NCBI RefSeq assembly: GCF_019800005.1
Contig: NZ_JABGCL010000011.1
Span: forward strand, 62,001 to 126,000
Direction of reading: 5' to 3'
DNA from: Geminicoccus harenae
GTDB taxonomy: Bacteria > Pseudomonadota > Alphaproteobacteria > Geminicoccales > Geminicoccaceae
Length of the DNA stretch: 64,000 bases
A model generated the notes under the pieces. It searched no databases. It was given only the letters and a program-made list of their open reading frames with translations, and had not been told where the DNA came from. Positions 55,924-64,000 of the stretch are shown in pieces (within the stretch, counting starts at the first letter, position 1; each line of letters opens with the position of its first letter). The translations under genes were made by a program, and so were the position numbers.

Positions 55924-56376
55924 TCAGTGCCCGCCCAGCAGCTTGCGGACGCTCACCATGAGCTGCTCGATCGCGATCGGCTTGGTGAGATATTCCTGCG
56001 CGCCGAAGCGGTAGCCGGAGATCATGTCGACCTGGTGCGAGCGCATGGTCAGCATGATCACCGGGATCTTCTCGGTTTCCCTGATGGTCCTGAGCTTCTT
56101 CAGTGCGTCGAGCCCGTCCATGACGGGCATGTTGCCGTCCAGGATGATCAGGTCCGGCGTGCTCTCCTGCGCCATCCGGATCGCGTCCACTCCAGTACCC
56201 CCGACCCGGACGGCATAGCCCTTCTGCTCCAGGGCGAAGCGGACCAGCTCGCGCAGATGCGGGTCGTCGTCGACCACCAGGATGCTGTGCCGGCCAACCG
56301 GCCGGCCGGCCGGATGCACCTGCTCGCCTTGCGGTTCGTTCTTCGTCCACGGGAACAGCTTGGTCAGGAAAGACAC
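55924..56376 (-). CDS. Receiver-domain response regulator with basic N-terminal extension
   Basis: A 150-residue protein whose receiver domain begins after ~28 residues (SILVVDDDPHLRELVRFALEQKG). The acceptor Asp is in LIILDGNMPVMDG, the switch Thr in IMLTMRSH and the Lys in EYLTKPIAIE. The leader (SFLTKLFPWTKNEPQGEQ) is aromatic and basic and may contact membrane or partner proteins. The start is GTG at 56376, with GGGGGA seven bases upstream. It lies next to the polysaccharide locus, divergent from it, so a role in controlling exopolysaccharide is plausible but unproven. Confidence 0.88.
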   Translation of the reverse strand: MSFLTKLFPWTKNEPQGEQVHPAGRPVGRHSILVVDDDPHLRELVRFALEQKGYAVRVGGTGVDAIRMAQESTPDLIILDGNMPVMDGLDALKKLRTIRETEKIPVIMLTMRSHQVDMISGYRFGAQEYLTKPIAIEQLMVSVRKLLGGH

Positions 56377-56701
56377 TTAATCCCCCACGCCGCCGGCAGG
56401 AACCGCTTCGGCGGAAGCTCTGCGATCTGCGGACAGCATCACGAAATGATCGGAAATCGCGAAATCTACATTACAATAAGCGGAATTCGACCAGCGACTG
56501 ACAAAGTCGCTGCTGCGACACCAGACTTGGCGACGACCGGCTGTACCAATGGGCCGCATTGGAACTTACGGAAATCCCTCTAGATGTCGATGCGGTCTGA
56601 TGTAGCGTACTGCGTTCATAAGCGAAATCACCTCGTACGGGGATCGGAAGAAATTTGAACAACCCTGATGTTCATAACTTCCGATTCAACCGTTTCCGGA
56701 C
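56377..56701. promoter_or_regulatory. AT-richer divergent control region of the polysaccharide locus
   Basis: These 325 bases separate the receiver gene (minus) from the WecG-GT2 gene (plus) and are visibly richer in A/T than the flanks. A perfect 8-bp inverted repeat, CAGCGACT (56492-56499) and AGTCGCTG (56505-56512), overlaps a possible minus-strand -35 TTGTCA (complement of 56499-56504), with CTTATT 18 bases away (complement of 56475-56480). On the plus strand TTGGAA (56559-56564) and TAGATG (56581-56586) are 16 bases apart. No gene is visible. Confidence 0.45.
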
Positions 56702-58615
56702 ATGTCGATGAACCGTGCCGGCGAGTTGCTTGCCTCCCCCGGCCCGGCCCGCGGGCCGGAGCGCAGCCGCCCGCTCAAGCAGAAATTCTGCGAGATGCCG
56801 TTCACCGGCGTCGGCGTGCGCGACGTGCTGCGCTACCTCGAGACCCGCACGGTCAACGACCCGTTCACCTACATCGTCACGCCCAACGTCGACCATGTCG
56901 TGCGCAACTGGCGCGACGGGGGTGAGCTGGTCGAGATCTACGAGGATGCCGAGCTGTCCTTGTGCGACAGCCGGATCGTCAGCCTGATCGGCCGGCTCAG
57001 CGGCGTGTCGCTGCCGGTGGTCACCGGGTCCGACCTCACCGCCATCATGCTCGAATACACGATCGACCCGCAGGAGCGGATCACGATCATCGGCGGCTCG
57101 GCGGAACTGGTCGCGAAGATCGAGCGGCGCTACGGCCTGCGCAACGTCTGCCACTTCAACCCGCCGATGGGCTTCATCCGCGACCCGGCAGCGGTGCTGG
57201 AAGCCGCGCAGTTCGTGGAGCGCCATCCGAGCCGCTTCGTCTTCCTGGCGGTGGGCTCGCCGCAGCAGGAGATCCTGGCCCACCGGATCAAGCAGCGGGG
57301 CCAAGCGGTCGGCATCGGCCTGTGCGTGGGCGCCTCGCTGCTGTTCCTCGCCGGCGAACTGCAGCGGGCACCCTTGTGGATGCAGCGCGCCAAGCTCGAA
57401 TGGCTGCACCGCCTGGCCCAGGAGCCTAAGCGGATGTGGCGGCGCTATCTGTACGATGCGCCCAAGATCCTCCGGATCGCCGCCGACCATCGGCGCGAGC
57501 AGCGGGTCCTGGTCAGCGTGGTCGTGCTGACCCGCCATCATCAGGAATTCCTCCCGCGCCTGATCGAGCGCTGCGACGCCCAGAGCGGCTTCAATGCCGG
57601 GGCGATCGAGTTGCTCGTGGTCGACCGCTCGGCCGATGGCTTGGCCCGGGCAATCGTCGAGCGCGCCGCAGGCGGGAGCCGGACGATCCTGCGCTTCCTG
57701 CATCTGCGCGACCTGGGCGCTGCCAAGGCCCGCGCCCTGGCCGTCGACCAGGCGGCCGGCGAGTTCGTGGCCTTTCTCGACGACCACGCCCTGCCCGGCC
57801 CATCCTGGCTGGAGGCCATGCTCCGGATCATCCGGATCTATGACCCGGATGTCGTGCTGGGGCCGGTCGAGGCCGTGCCAGACGAGACGGGCCAGCGCGA
57901 CGCCCAGAAGCTCGATACCGGCGTCTATCGCCGCTTCTTCAGCTATCGCAACGATGCCGCCACCGGCACGAGCCTCGAGCCGCGCCGGCCGCTCCAGTTC
58001 AAGAGCGGCGGCTCCTACGTCCCGTTCGAGATCCGCAACGCGATGATGCTGAAGGCGAACTTCCGCCAGATCCCCAGCACCGCCACCGGCGCCGACGGTG
58101 AGGACGAGCTGTTCTTCAAGCGCATGCTCCGCCAGGGCCGGCGCCTGGTCTGGTGCGCCGAGGCCAGGGTGGAGGAGCACCTGCCCAGGGCCCTGCTCAC
58201 GCCCGGCCAGCTCTGCCGGCGCACCTTCCGGCGCGCCCAGCTCACCGCCGGTGTGGCGCTGGGCCCGCCGGTGGCATGGGTGGACGCATGGGCCTGGCTC
58301 GGGATCGGGCTCGGCCAGGTCCTGGTCGGCTGCGTGAAAACGCTGTTCTGGCCACTGTCACGCTCGCGGGGCGTGGCCGGGATGCGGCTGGTGGCCGCCG
58401 GTGCAGGCAAGCTCGCCATGCTGGGCGGCCGCGACCCGTACCGGGGGGACAGCGCGGTGATCGAGCCGGCAACGCCGGTCCCGCCGCCCGAGCCGCCGGC
58501 CCCCCCGCCGGATCCCGCCATCGTCCTGGAGCCGCTGCGGACGGCTACGGATGATGGCAGGGCGAGAGCCGCAGGCAGGCGGCGCTGGTGGCGCCGGCGC
58601 GCCGAGGCAGCCTGA
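56702..58615 (+). CDS. WecG/TagA-type glycosyltransferase fused to a GT2 glycosyltransferase
   Basis: A 637-residue fusion. Residues ~32-245 are a WecB/TagA/CpsF (GT26) domain: YIVTPNVDHVVRNWRD, ITIIGGSAELVAKIERRYG, VGSPQQEILAHRI and GASLLFLAGELQRAPLWMQ are all present. Residues ~263-480 form a GT2 (GT-A) domain with the DDH metal-binding-like motif in VAFLDDHALPGP. The C-terminal ~150 residues include hydrophobic helices (WAWLGIGLGQVLVGCVKTLFWPL) and a Pro-rich then Arg-rich tail. ATG at 56702 or 56708. It heads the plus-strand arm of the polysaccharide locus and could add two consecutive sugars to a lipid carrier. Confidence 0.88.
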   Translation: MSMNRAGELLASPGPARGPERSRPLKQKFCEMPFTGVGVRDVLRYLETRTVNDPFTYIVTPNVDHVVRNWRDGGELVEIYEDAELSLCDSRIVSLIGRLSGVSLPVVTGSDLTAIMLEYTIDPQERITIIGGSAELVAKIERRYGLRNVCHFNPPMGFIRDPAAVLEAAQFVERHPSRFVFLAVGSPQQEILAHRIKQRGQAVGIGLCVGASLLFLAGELQRAPLWMQRAKLEWLHRLAQEPKRMWRRYLYDAPKILRIAADHRREQRVLVSVVVLTRHHQEFLPRLIERCDAQSGFNAGAIELLVVDRSADGLARAIVERAAGGSRTILRFLHLRDLGAAKARALAVDQAAGEFVAFLDDHALPGPSWLEAMLRIIRIYDPDVVLGPVEAVPDETGQRDAQKLDTGVYRRFFSYRNDAATGTSLEPRRPLQFKSGGSYVPFEIRNAMMLKANFRQIPSTATGADGEDELFFKRMLRQGRRLVWCAEARVEEHLPRALLTPGQLCRRTFRRAQLTAGVALGPPVAWVDAWAWLGIGLGQVLVGCVKTLFWPLSRSRGVAGMRLVAAGAGKLAMLGGRDPYRGDSAVIEPATPVPPPEPPAPPPDPAIVLEPLRTATDDGRARAAGRRRWWRRRAEAA

Positions 58616-58632
58616 ACGGCAGGAAGCAGGAA

Positions 58633-60069
58633 TTGGCCACCAACATCCTTCTCGAGAACACGGCCACCAAGCGCTCACGCCGGCCGGTGGCCGTGTCCGA
58701 GCGCAGCGCCGGCATCGGCCTGGTCGTGATCGACACGATCCTGCTGAGCCTCGTCCTGGCGCTGAGCCTGCTGTTCGGCGGCTGGCGCGGGCTCAATGAG
58801 GAGCTGCTGCTCCTCCTCCAGCTGGCGAGCTTCATCGGCTGCAAGGCCCTGCTGGGGCTCTATCCCGGGCATGGGCTGGCCCGCGCCCAGCGGATGCAGA
58901 AGGTCATGCTGGCCGTGGGCATGGCGCTGATCACGAGCCTGGGCCTGGCCGAGCTGGTGGGCTGGCTGGATGCGCGGGAGGATCCGCACTTTTCGTTCTG
59001 GCCGGTGCTCCTGGCCGGGATCGTGCTGGGCATGGGCGAACCAGCGGCACGCCGCATCCTGATGCGGCTCGGCCGCTGGCAGCAGCCCGTGTTCATCTTC
59101 GGCGGCGGCGAAGCGGCTTACGGCATCGTGCGCCAGCTCGCCTTCTACCCGCACATGGGCCTGCGCGCCGTCTGCATCGTCGACGAGAGCTCGATCTACA
59201 TCCCCGAGGAATATCAGGGGATCCCGATCATCCGCTTCCGCGAGCTCGGCGAGCACGCCAAGCTGTTCAGCATGACCACGACCGCGATCATCGTCGAGCA
59301 GTCGGTGGAGCGGACCTTCATCCTGCGCCTCTACACCACCGGGATCTTCGAGAAGATCCTGCTGGTGCCGAGCTGCCACGACCTGATCAGCCTGAGCTCC
59401 ACGGTACGGCCGGTGGGCGGCATGCTCGCGATCCAGGCCGGCAACGAGCGCCCGCCCCCGCTCTCCGCTTGGCTCAAGCGCGCCTTCGACAAGGTAGTCA
59501 GCGGCGTGGCCCTGGTCGTCCTCTGGCCCCTGTTCGCGCTGATCTCGGCCATGATCCGCGCCGACAGCCCCGGGCCCGCGATCTTCGCCCAGCCGCGCTG
59601 GGCCGGGGCCGACCAGCAGTTCACCGCCATGAAGTTCCGGACCATGTACACGGACGGTGAGCGCCGCCTGCGCCGGCACTTCCTTAGCAACCCAGAAGCC
59701 GAGCGGGAATATGCGCGGTTCCGCAAGCTCGACAACGACCCGCGCGTGACCAAGATCGGCCGGTTCCTGCGGGCCACCAGCCTCGACGAGCTGCCCCAGC
59801 TCATCAATGTCTGGCGGGGCGAGATGAGCATCGTCGGCCCCAGGCCCTACACCATGGACGAGGTGAGCAAGCTGGGCCCCGCCACCGACATGCTGAGCAT
59901 CGTCCGCCCCGGCATCACCGGCTTCTGGCAGGTCTCCGGGCGCAACCAGCGCACCTTCCGCGAGCGGATCGAGATGGACTGCTACTATGTGCGCAACAAC
60001 TCGATCTGGTTCGACCTGTGGATCATCTACCGCACGATGATCGGGATGATCGCCCGGGAAGGCAAATAG
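58633..60069 (+). CDS. Polyprenyl glycosylphosphotransferase (WcaJ/ExoY family)
   Basis: A 478-residue initiating enzyme that transfers a sugar 1-phosphate to undecaprenyl phosphate. Four helices occupy residues ~30-135, followed by a nucleotide-binding-like region FIFGGGEAAYGIVRQL. The catalytic sugar-transferase domain starts KRAFDKVVSGVALVVLWPLF (about 287) and contains MKFRTMYTDGE, RFLRATSLDELPQLINVW and GEMSIVGPRP, ending GRNQRTFRERIEMDCYYV. The TTG at 58633 has AGGAAG six bases upstream and is preferred to a GTG at 58588 that would overlap the preceding gene. Confidence 0.92.
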   Translation: MATNILLENTATKRSRRPVAVSERSAGIGLVVIDTILLSLVLALSLLFGGWRGLNEELLLLLQLASFIGCKALLGLYPGHGLARAQRMQKVMLAVGMALITSLGLAELVGWLDAREDPHFSFWPVLLAGIVLGMGEPAARRILMRLGRWQQPVFIFGGGEAAYGIVRQLAFYPHMGLRAVCIVDESSIYIPEEYQGIPIIRFRELGEHAKLFSMTTTAIIVEQSVERTFILRLYTTGIFEKILLVPSCHDLISLSSTVRPVGGMLAIQAGNERPPPLSAWLKRAFDKVVSGVALVVLWPLFALISAMIRADSPGPAIFAQPRWAGADQQFTAMKFRTMYTDGERRLRRHFLSNPEAEREYARFRKLDNDPRVTKIGRFLRATSLDELPQLINVWRGEMSIVGPRPYTMDEVSKLGPATDMLSIVRPGITGFWQVSGRNQRTFRERIEMDCYYVRNNSIWFDLWIIYRTMIGMIAREGK

Positions 60070-60072
60070 GCT

Positions 60073-62343
60073 TCAGCCCTTGCTCCCATAGGGATAGCTG
60101 CCCTCCAGCGGCACCTGCTCGCCATAGCTCTGGGCGTACGTCCCGTAGCCGGACGGATCGATCCGGTTGACCACGATGCCCAGCAGCGACGGTGCCGGCC
60201 GCTGCGCCATCCGCTCGCAGGCCTCGCGGACGGCACTCACCTCCGTCCCCAGCCAGCGGCAGACCACCAGCACGGCATCGGCGTAGCGACTGAGGAACAC
60301 GGCGTCGCTGGTCGGCAGCACGGGCGGGGTATCGAGCAGCACGAAATCGTAGTGCAGCCGCAACGCCCGCAACGTCGCCGCCAGTTGCCGGCTTTCCAGG
60401 AGCGGCAGGACCTCGTCGCCGGCGGCATGGGCCGGCAGCACCAAAAACGGCCTGGCCAGCAGCCCGGCCATGTCGCGCTCCCAGCCCTCGGGGGGCAGGG
60501 CCAGCAGGTCGTTGACCGTCGGCCCCAGGTCGTCCTGGTCGAACAGCCTGGCCAGGCGCGGGCGACGCAGGTCGAGGTCGACCACCGCCACTCGCTTGCC
60601 CGAGCGGCGCAGCAGGCCGGCCAGACCCGAGGCCGTGGACGACTTGCCCTCGCCCGGTGCGGCACTGGTCAACAGCGCCACCAGCGATTCCCGGTCCGGC
60701 CGCTCCGCCTCGAGATCGCGGTAGATGTGGCGCAGCATCTCGGCATAGGCGCCGTTGGGGTTATTGGCGACATGGGCTTCCGGCCGCTGGCGGCGCAGGC
60801 GCGGCACGTTCGGCAGCCGCGCCACCACGGGTCGCCCGGTCAGCCGCTCGACCTGGCGCGCCGAGCGCACGCGCGGATCGGACCGGTCGCGGATCAGCGC
60901 CAGGAGGATCGCGAGCGCGCCCGAGCCGATGAAACCGACCACCGGGTAGAACAGGAATGGCGGCGAGCTCGATTCGATGTCGGGCGAGGCCTCCGCCACC
61001 AGCTCCACGTCCGGCTGGACCAGGGATCGCTGCTCGGCCAGGAGCTTGCGCTGGGTCAGCATCTCCTCGTACAGGCGCCGGTTGACCTCGGCGTCGCGCT
61101 TGAGGTTGGCGATCCGGACCATGGCGTGCTGGTCGCGCGCGATCTGGTCCTGCGCGGCCGCGATCTCGTTGCCGATCTCCCCCGCCTTGACCCGCAGGAG
61201 GTCCAGGTCACGCACCACCGCCGCCAGGCCGCGCTCGGCCTCCTCGCGGATCGTGCGGCGCAAGGCGGTCTCGTCGGCCCGCAGGGCCTGCACCGACGGA
61301 TGCTCCGGTCCGAAGGTCAGGAGGAGCTCCGAGCGCCGCCGCGCCAGGCTGGCGGCCTCCAGGGCGAGCTGCTCGGCGGTCTGGCTGTCCAGGGCACGGG
61401 CGAGCGCCACCGGGTCGCCGCTCCCCCGCAGCTCCTCGAGGCCACGCACCCGTGCCTCGGTCACCGCGATCTGGCTGCGGGTGTCGATCAGCTCCAGGTT
61501 GAGGTCGGCGATCCGCCGCGACAGCACCTCCTCGGTCCCGTCGACCGGCAGCGCGTTCTCGGCGCGATAGGTCTCGAGCTGGCTATCGGTCCGCTCCACC
61601 TCGTCGCGCAGCTCCGCCAGCCGGACCTCCAGATAGTCTCCGGCACCGCCCGTGGTCTGCAGCTTGGCGTCGAGCTGCTGGCGGATATAGGTACGGGCCG
61701 TCTCGTTGACGACCGCGGCGGCCAGCACCGGATCGGCCGCCCGGTAGGACAGGGTCATCGCATAGCTCTGGCCGACCTGCTGGACGCCGATGTCCTCGGC
61801 CAGCCGCTCGATGATCTCGTCCCGGGTCATCTGCTCTGCGGGCTCGTCCGGCTCGCTGCGCAGCAGCCGCCGGAGCTCGTCCAGCCAGTCGGTGAACGGC
61901 GCTGCCTGTTCCTTCAGGAGGGCCATCAGCCTGCCCTTCACGCTCGGCGGATCGACGAAGTCCGGGTTGCTGGCCAGCTCCAGCCGGTCGGCCACCTCGC
62001 CCAGCACGACCGGTGAGAGGATCACGTGGAGCTGCGTCTCCAGGATCGGCATGTCGCGGATCAGCTGGCCCGGGATCGTGCCGAGATTGGGCAGCGGCGC
62101 GTCCTTGGGGTTGAGCGCCATCATCGCGGTCGCCGAGTAGCGCTCCGGCGCCAGCGCCCCGTAGAGGCTCGCCAGCAGCGTCAGCGGCAGGACGATGCCG
62201 GCGATCAGGAGCTTGTGGCGCCGGAGGACGCGCAGGATCTCGGACGGGCCCGGGAACTCGTCGAACGCGCCGCTGAACATCGCCCGCACGCCGCCCTGCG
62301 CCCCGGGCCGCGGCTGGGCGCTGCGGACGTCCATCAATGCCAT
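60073..62343 (-). CDS. Wzc-like polysaccharide co-polymerase / tyrosine autokinase
   Basis: A 756-residue inner-membrane protein of the BY-kinase family. The Wzz domain runs from the first TM helix (~44-65) to a second (~470-490), with a periplasmic coiled-coil region between. The cytoplasmic kinase has Walker A SAAPGEGKSS with the lysine near residue 566, Walker A' VAVVDLDLRRPRLARLF and Walker B FVLLDTPP. The last 25 residues hold a tyrosine cluster (YGTYAQSYGE and SYPYG) for autophosphorylation. Kinase and Wzz are fused, as in proteobacteria. It controls chain length and export, and its start overlaps the flippase end. Confidence 0.93.
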   Translation of the reverse strand: MALMDVRSAQPRPGAQGGVRAMFSGAFDEFPGPSEILRVLRRHKLLIAGIVLPLTLLASLYGALAPERYSATAMMALNPKDAPLPNLGTIPGQLIRDMPILETQLHVILSPVVLGEVADRLELASNPDFVDPPSVKGRLMALLKEQAAPFTDWLDELRRLLRSEPDEPAEQMTRDEIIERLAEDIGVQQVGQSYAMTLSYRAADPVLAAAVVNETARTYIRQQLDAKLQTTGGAGDYLEVRLAELRDEVERTDSQLETYRAENALPVDGTEEVLSRRIADLNLELIDTRSQIAVTEARVRGLEELRGSGDPVALARALDSQTAEQLALEAASLARRRSELLLTFGPEHPSVQALRADETALRRTIREEAERGLAAVVRDLDLLRVKAGEIGNEIAAAQDQIARDQHAMVRIANLKRDAEVNRRLYEEMLTQRKLLAEQRSLVQPDVELVAEASPDIESSSPPFLFYPVVGFIGSGALAILLALIRDRSDPRVRSARQVERLTGRPVVARLPNVPRLRRQRPEAHVANNPNGAYAEMLRHIYRDLEAERPDRESLVALLTSAAPGEGKSSTASGLAGLLRRSGKRVAVVDLDLRRPRLARLFDQDDLGPTVNDLLALPPEGWERDMAGLLARPFLVLPAHAAGDEVLPLLESRQLAATLRALRLHYDFVLLDTPPVLPTSDAVFLSRYADAVLVVCRWLGTEVSAVREACERMAQRPAPSLLGIVVNRIDPSGYGTYAQSYGEQVPLEGSYPYGSKG

Positions 62344-63623
62344 GGCGTCGAGCCTTCACTGGGCAGAGTCGGTGCCGGCCGCATCCGGTCGACATGCCTG
62401 CGGATGATGAGGATCAGGGCCACCAGCGCAGCGGCTTCGCCGATCGCGATCACCAGGATCGTCGAGGTGGCCGTACCGACCAGCACGGCGATCGCCAGGC
62501 CCACGAAGATGGTGAGCATCGCGATCATGCTGGCATAGAAGGACTGGCGGAACAGCGGCACGCACTGTGCCTCCAGGCTGTAGACGGTGCGTAGGAGCCC
62601 CACCAGCGTCGCCAGGCCCCATAGCGGCAGGGCCGCACCGATGCCGCGATACTCGGCGGGCAGGACGCTGGCGGACAGATGGGGCCAGCCCAGCCAGAGC
62701 AGCACGAGATAGGCCAGGGTCGCGCCGATGAAGCCCAGCGCGCTGAGATTGGCGAAGCGCATCGCCGCCGTCGGGCGGCGCTCGGCGAAGTCCCGCGCCA
62801 TCGCCGGCCGGGCGACCTTGCTCCAGGCGCTCCCCAGCAGGCCCACTGGGCGCATTAGGGTCAGGGCAGCCTGGATGACGCCCAGGTCGGCCACGCTGAA
62901 GAAGGTGCTTACCGCCAGGACATGGCCGCGGGTCTGCATCTCCGATGCGGCAGCGCCCATCAGCGCCCAGCGCGCGTGCTCGCCCCAGAGCCGCCGCAGG
63001 CGCTGCCGCACCTCGCGGTCGAACCGCAGGGCGAAGTCGCCGGGCTGGCGCATCAGCGTCGAGGCGCAGGCCAGCACGGTGGCGATGCAGAGCGTGCCGA
63101 CCACCAGCATCATGCTGATCTCGATCCCGGCCCAGACAGCGCCAGCCAGGACCACGAGGACGGTCAGGGTCTGTAGCAGGTCGTTCAGCAGGACCTGCCC
63201 CGCCTCCCGCCGGGTGAAGTGGTAGGTCCGCACATGCTCGCGGCAGATCTGCAGGGCGACGAACAGGCCGCTGAGCAGGGGCGTGGCCCAGCGATGGGCG
63301 TCGCTGAAGAACTCGAACCCGATCGCGGTCGCGGTTCCCACCAGCACCGCCACCCCGACGGCGACCAGCCAGGTGGTGGCCAGCACTTCCTGCCGCTCCG
63401 CCGGGCCGGTGGCGCGGACGAGCAGCAGGGCGAGCTGCGAGCCCGCCAGGGCCTGGTGTGCAGCCAAGCCGGTGAGCGAGACGCTCAGCACGATGGCGAA
63501 GGCACCGAACTTGGCGGGCGCCCAGTGGTGGATCAGCCAGAAGGTCAGGATCAGATTGGTGGCGCTGACCAGGATCTGGTCGGCCATGGACAGCACCAGC
63601 GGGCTGCGGAGGCGGCCGATCAT
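62334..63623 (-). CDS. Wzx-type polysaccharide flippase
   Basis: A 429-residue polytopic membrane protein of the oligosaccharide-flippase superfamily, with about 12 helices. It starts RLRSPLVLSMADQILVSATNLILTF, the usual MATE-like N-terminal helix with the ADQ motif. Helices run to the C-terminus, which ends in a short Pro-rich tail (MRPAPTLPSEGSTPWH). It overlaps the co-polymerase by 10 bases and the glycosyltransferase by four. It is expected to flip lipid-linked repeat units across the inner membrane. Confidence 0.82.
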   Translation of the reverse strand: MIGRLRSPLVLSMADQILVSATNLILTFWLIHHWAPAKFGAFAIVLSVSLTGLAAHQALAGSQLALLLVRATGPAERQEVLATTWLVAVGVAVLVGTATAIGFEFFSDAHRWATPLLSGLFVALQICREHVRTYHFTRREAGQVLLNDLLQTLTVLVVLAGAVWAGIEISMMLVVGTLCIATVLACASTLMRQPGDFALRFDREVRQRLRRLWGEHARWALMGAAASEMQTRGHVLAVSTFFSVADLGVIQAALTLMRPVGLLGSAWSKVARPAMARDFAERRPTAAMRFANLSALGFIGATLAYLVLLWLGWPHLSASVLPAEYRGIGAALPLWGLATLVGLLRTVYSLEAQCVPLFRQSFYASMIAMLTIFVGLAIAVLVGTATSTILVIAIGEAAALVALILIIRRHVDRMRPAPTLPSEGSTPWH

Positions 63624-64000
63624 GCGACCAGCCCGAGCTCGCGGTTGTAGCGCTCGACATGAGGCCCGGCGGCAAAGCGCGCCGCGATCTGGTCGTGCTG
63701 CGCCAGCAGCGTGGCGCGCAGCGTACCGTGCCGATCCAGCAGTTCCTCCAGCCCGGCCAGGATCGAGTCCACCGAGTTGGGATCACAGCCGACCGCGGCG
63801 TCTATGCCCTCGACGAAGCCGTCGATGCCGGTGCCGCGCGAGTAGAGGATCGGCACGCCGCTCAGCATCGCCTCGACATAGACCATGCCGAAGGTCTCGT
63901 TGTGGCTGGGCAGGCACATGACGCCGTAGCGCGGCAGCCGGGCCAGCAGTTCCGCGTGCGGCACCGCCCCCACCAGCCGCGCCCGGCCGGTCAGGCCGTA
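63620..64000 (-). CDS. Glycosyltransferase family 4 (GT-B), C-terminal fragment cut by window edge
   Basis: The last 126 residues of a glycosyltransferase whose start lies beyond the window. The segment GAVPHAELLARLPRYGVMCLPSHNETFGMVYVEAML is the GT-B C-terminal domain, with the E-x7-E pattern (ETFGMVYVE) that binds the nucleotide sugar. GVPILYSRGTGIDGF follows. Its stop overlaps the flippase start (ATGA). It probably adds a sugar to the exopolysaccharide repeat unit. Confidence 0.85.
   Translation of the reverse strand, partial: YGLTGRARLVGAVPHAELLARLPRYGVMCLPSHNETFGMVYVEAMLSGVPILYSRGTGIDGFVEGIDAAVGCDPNSVDSILAGLEELLDRHGTLRATLLAQHDQIAARFAAGPHVERYNRELGLVA

Overview
The window is a high-GC (about 68-70% by eye), densely coded chromosomal segment of an alphaproteobacterium. 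The evidence is the gene order of the aa3 cytochrome oxidase operon (ctaC-ctaD-ctaB-coxF-ctaG-ctaE-DUF983-surf1-ctaA), NsrR next to flavohaemoglobin, the YcjX/DUF697 pair, and the Cys-poor L31/L36 proteins. A Rhodospirillales- or Geminicoccales-like lineage fits, but the family is a guess. Many genes start with GTG or TTG and overlap the previous stop by 1-4 bases, so translational coupling is common.

Layout. 1-1556: end of a TctA permease, a strikingly low-GC orphan gene (246-989), and the C-terminal TPR remnant of a cyclase-type protein. 1658-5992: an MpaB-family oxygenase, then a sugar ABC importer (binding protein plus two permeases, no ATPase). 6068-9318: a frameshifted SHOCT gene, a small membrane protein, an unknown exported protein and an AI-2E-type exporter. 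9389-11434: hmp and nsrR, divergent, with two palindromes between them. 11554-12858: purA. 12868-25309 (minus strand): cytochrome oxidase structural and assembly genes, running by overlaps into a M32 carboxypeptidase, threonine synthase, an M16 peptidase and an MFS exporter. 25497-32591: rsmE, ubiA, ycjX, a DUF697 protein, a TatA-like protein, uppP and amtB. 32739-34547: PHA synthase.

34726-40544 is the most unusual block: a MotA/TolQ/ExbB-like channel protein, a MotB-like coiled-coil/OmpA protein, a two-TM protein, and a 957-residue coiled-coil/OmpA protein with an internal 228-bp tandem repeat. It looks like an ion-driven envelope motor of unknown purpose. 41145-43503: an ABC exporter and the rpmE-rpmJ pair. 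43606-48321 (minus): adenine deaminase and a tightly coupled type III polyketide synthase-methyltransferase-flavoprotein operon, probably making a modified phenolic lipid or quinone. 48405-52254 (minus): a PaoABC-like three-subunit molybdenum hydroxylase. 52453-55422: a complete TctCBA transporter. 55453-56376: two stand-alone receiver-domain proteins.

56702-64000: an exopolysaccharide locus with convergent arms: a WecG-GT2 fusion and a phosphoglycosyltransferase on the plus strand; a Wzc-like tyrosine autokinase, a Wzx-like flippase and a glycosyltransferase on the minus strand. I saw no tRNA, rRNA, CRISPR array or intact insertion sequence.
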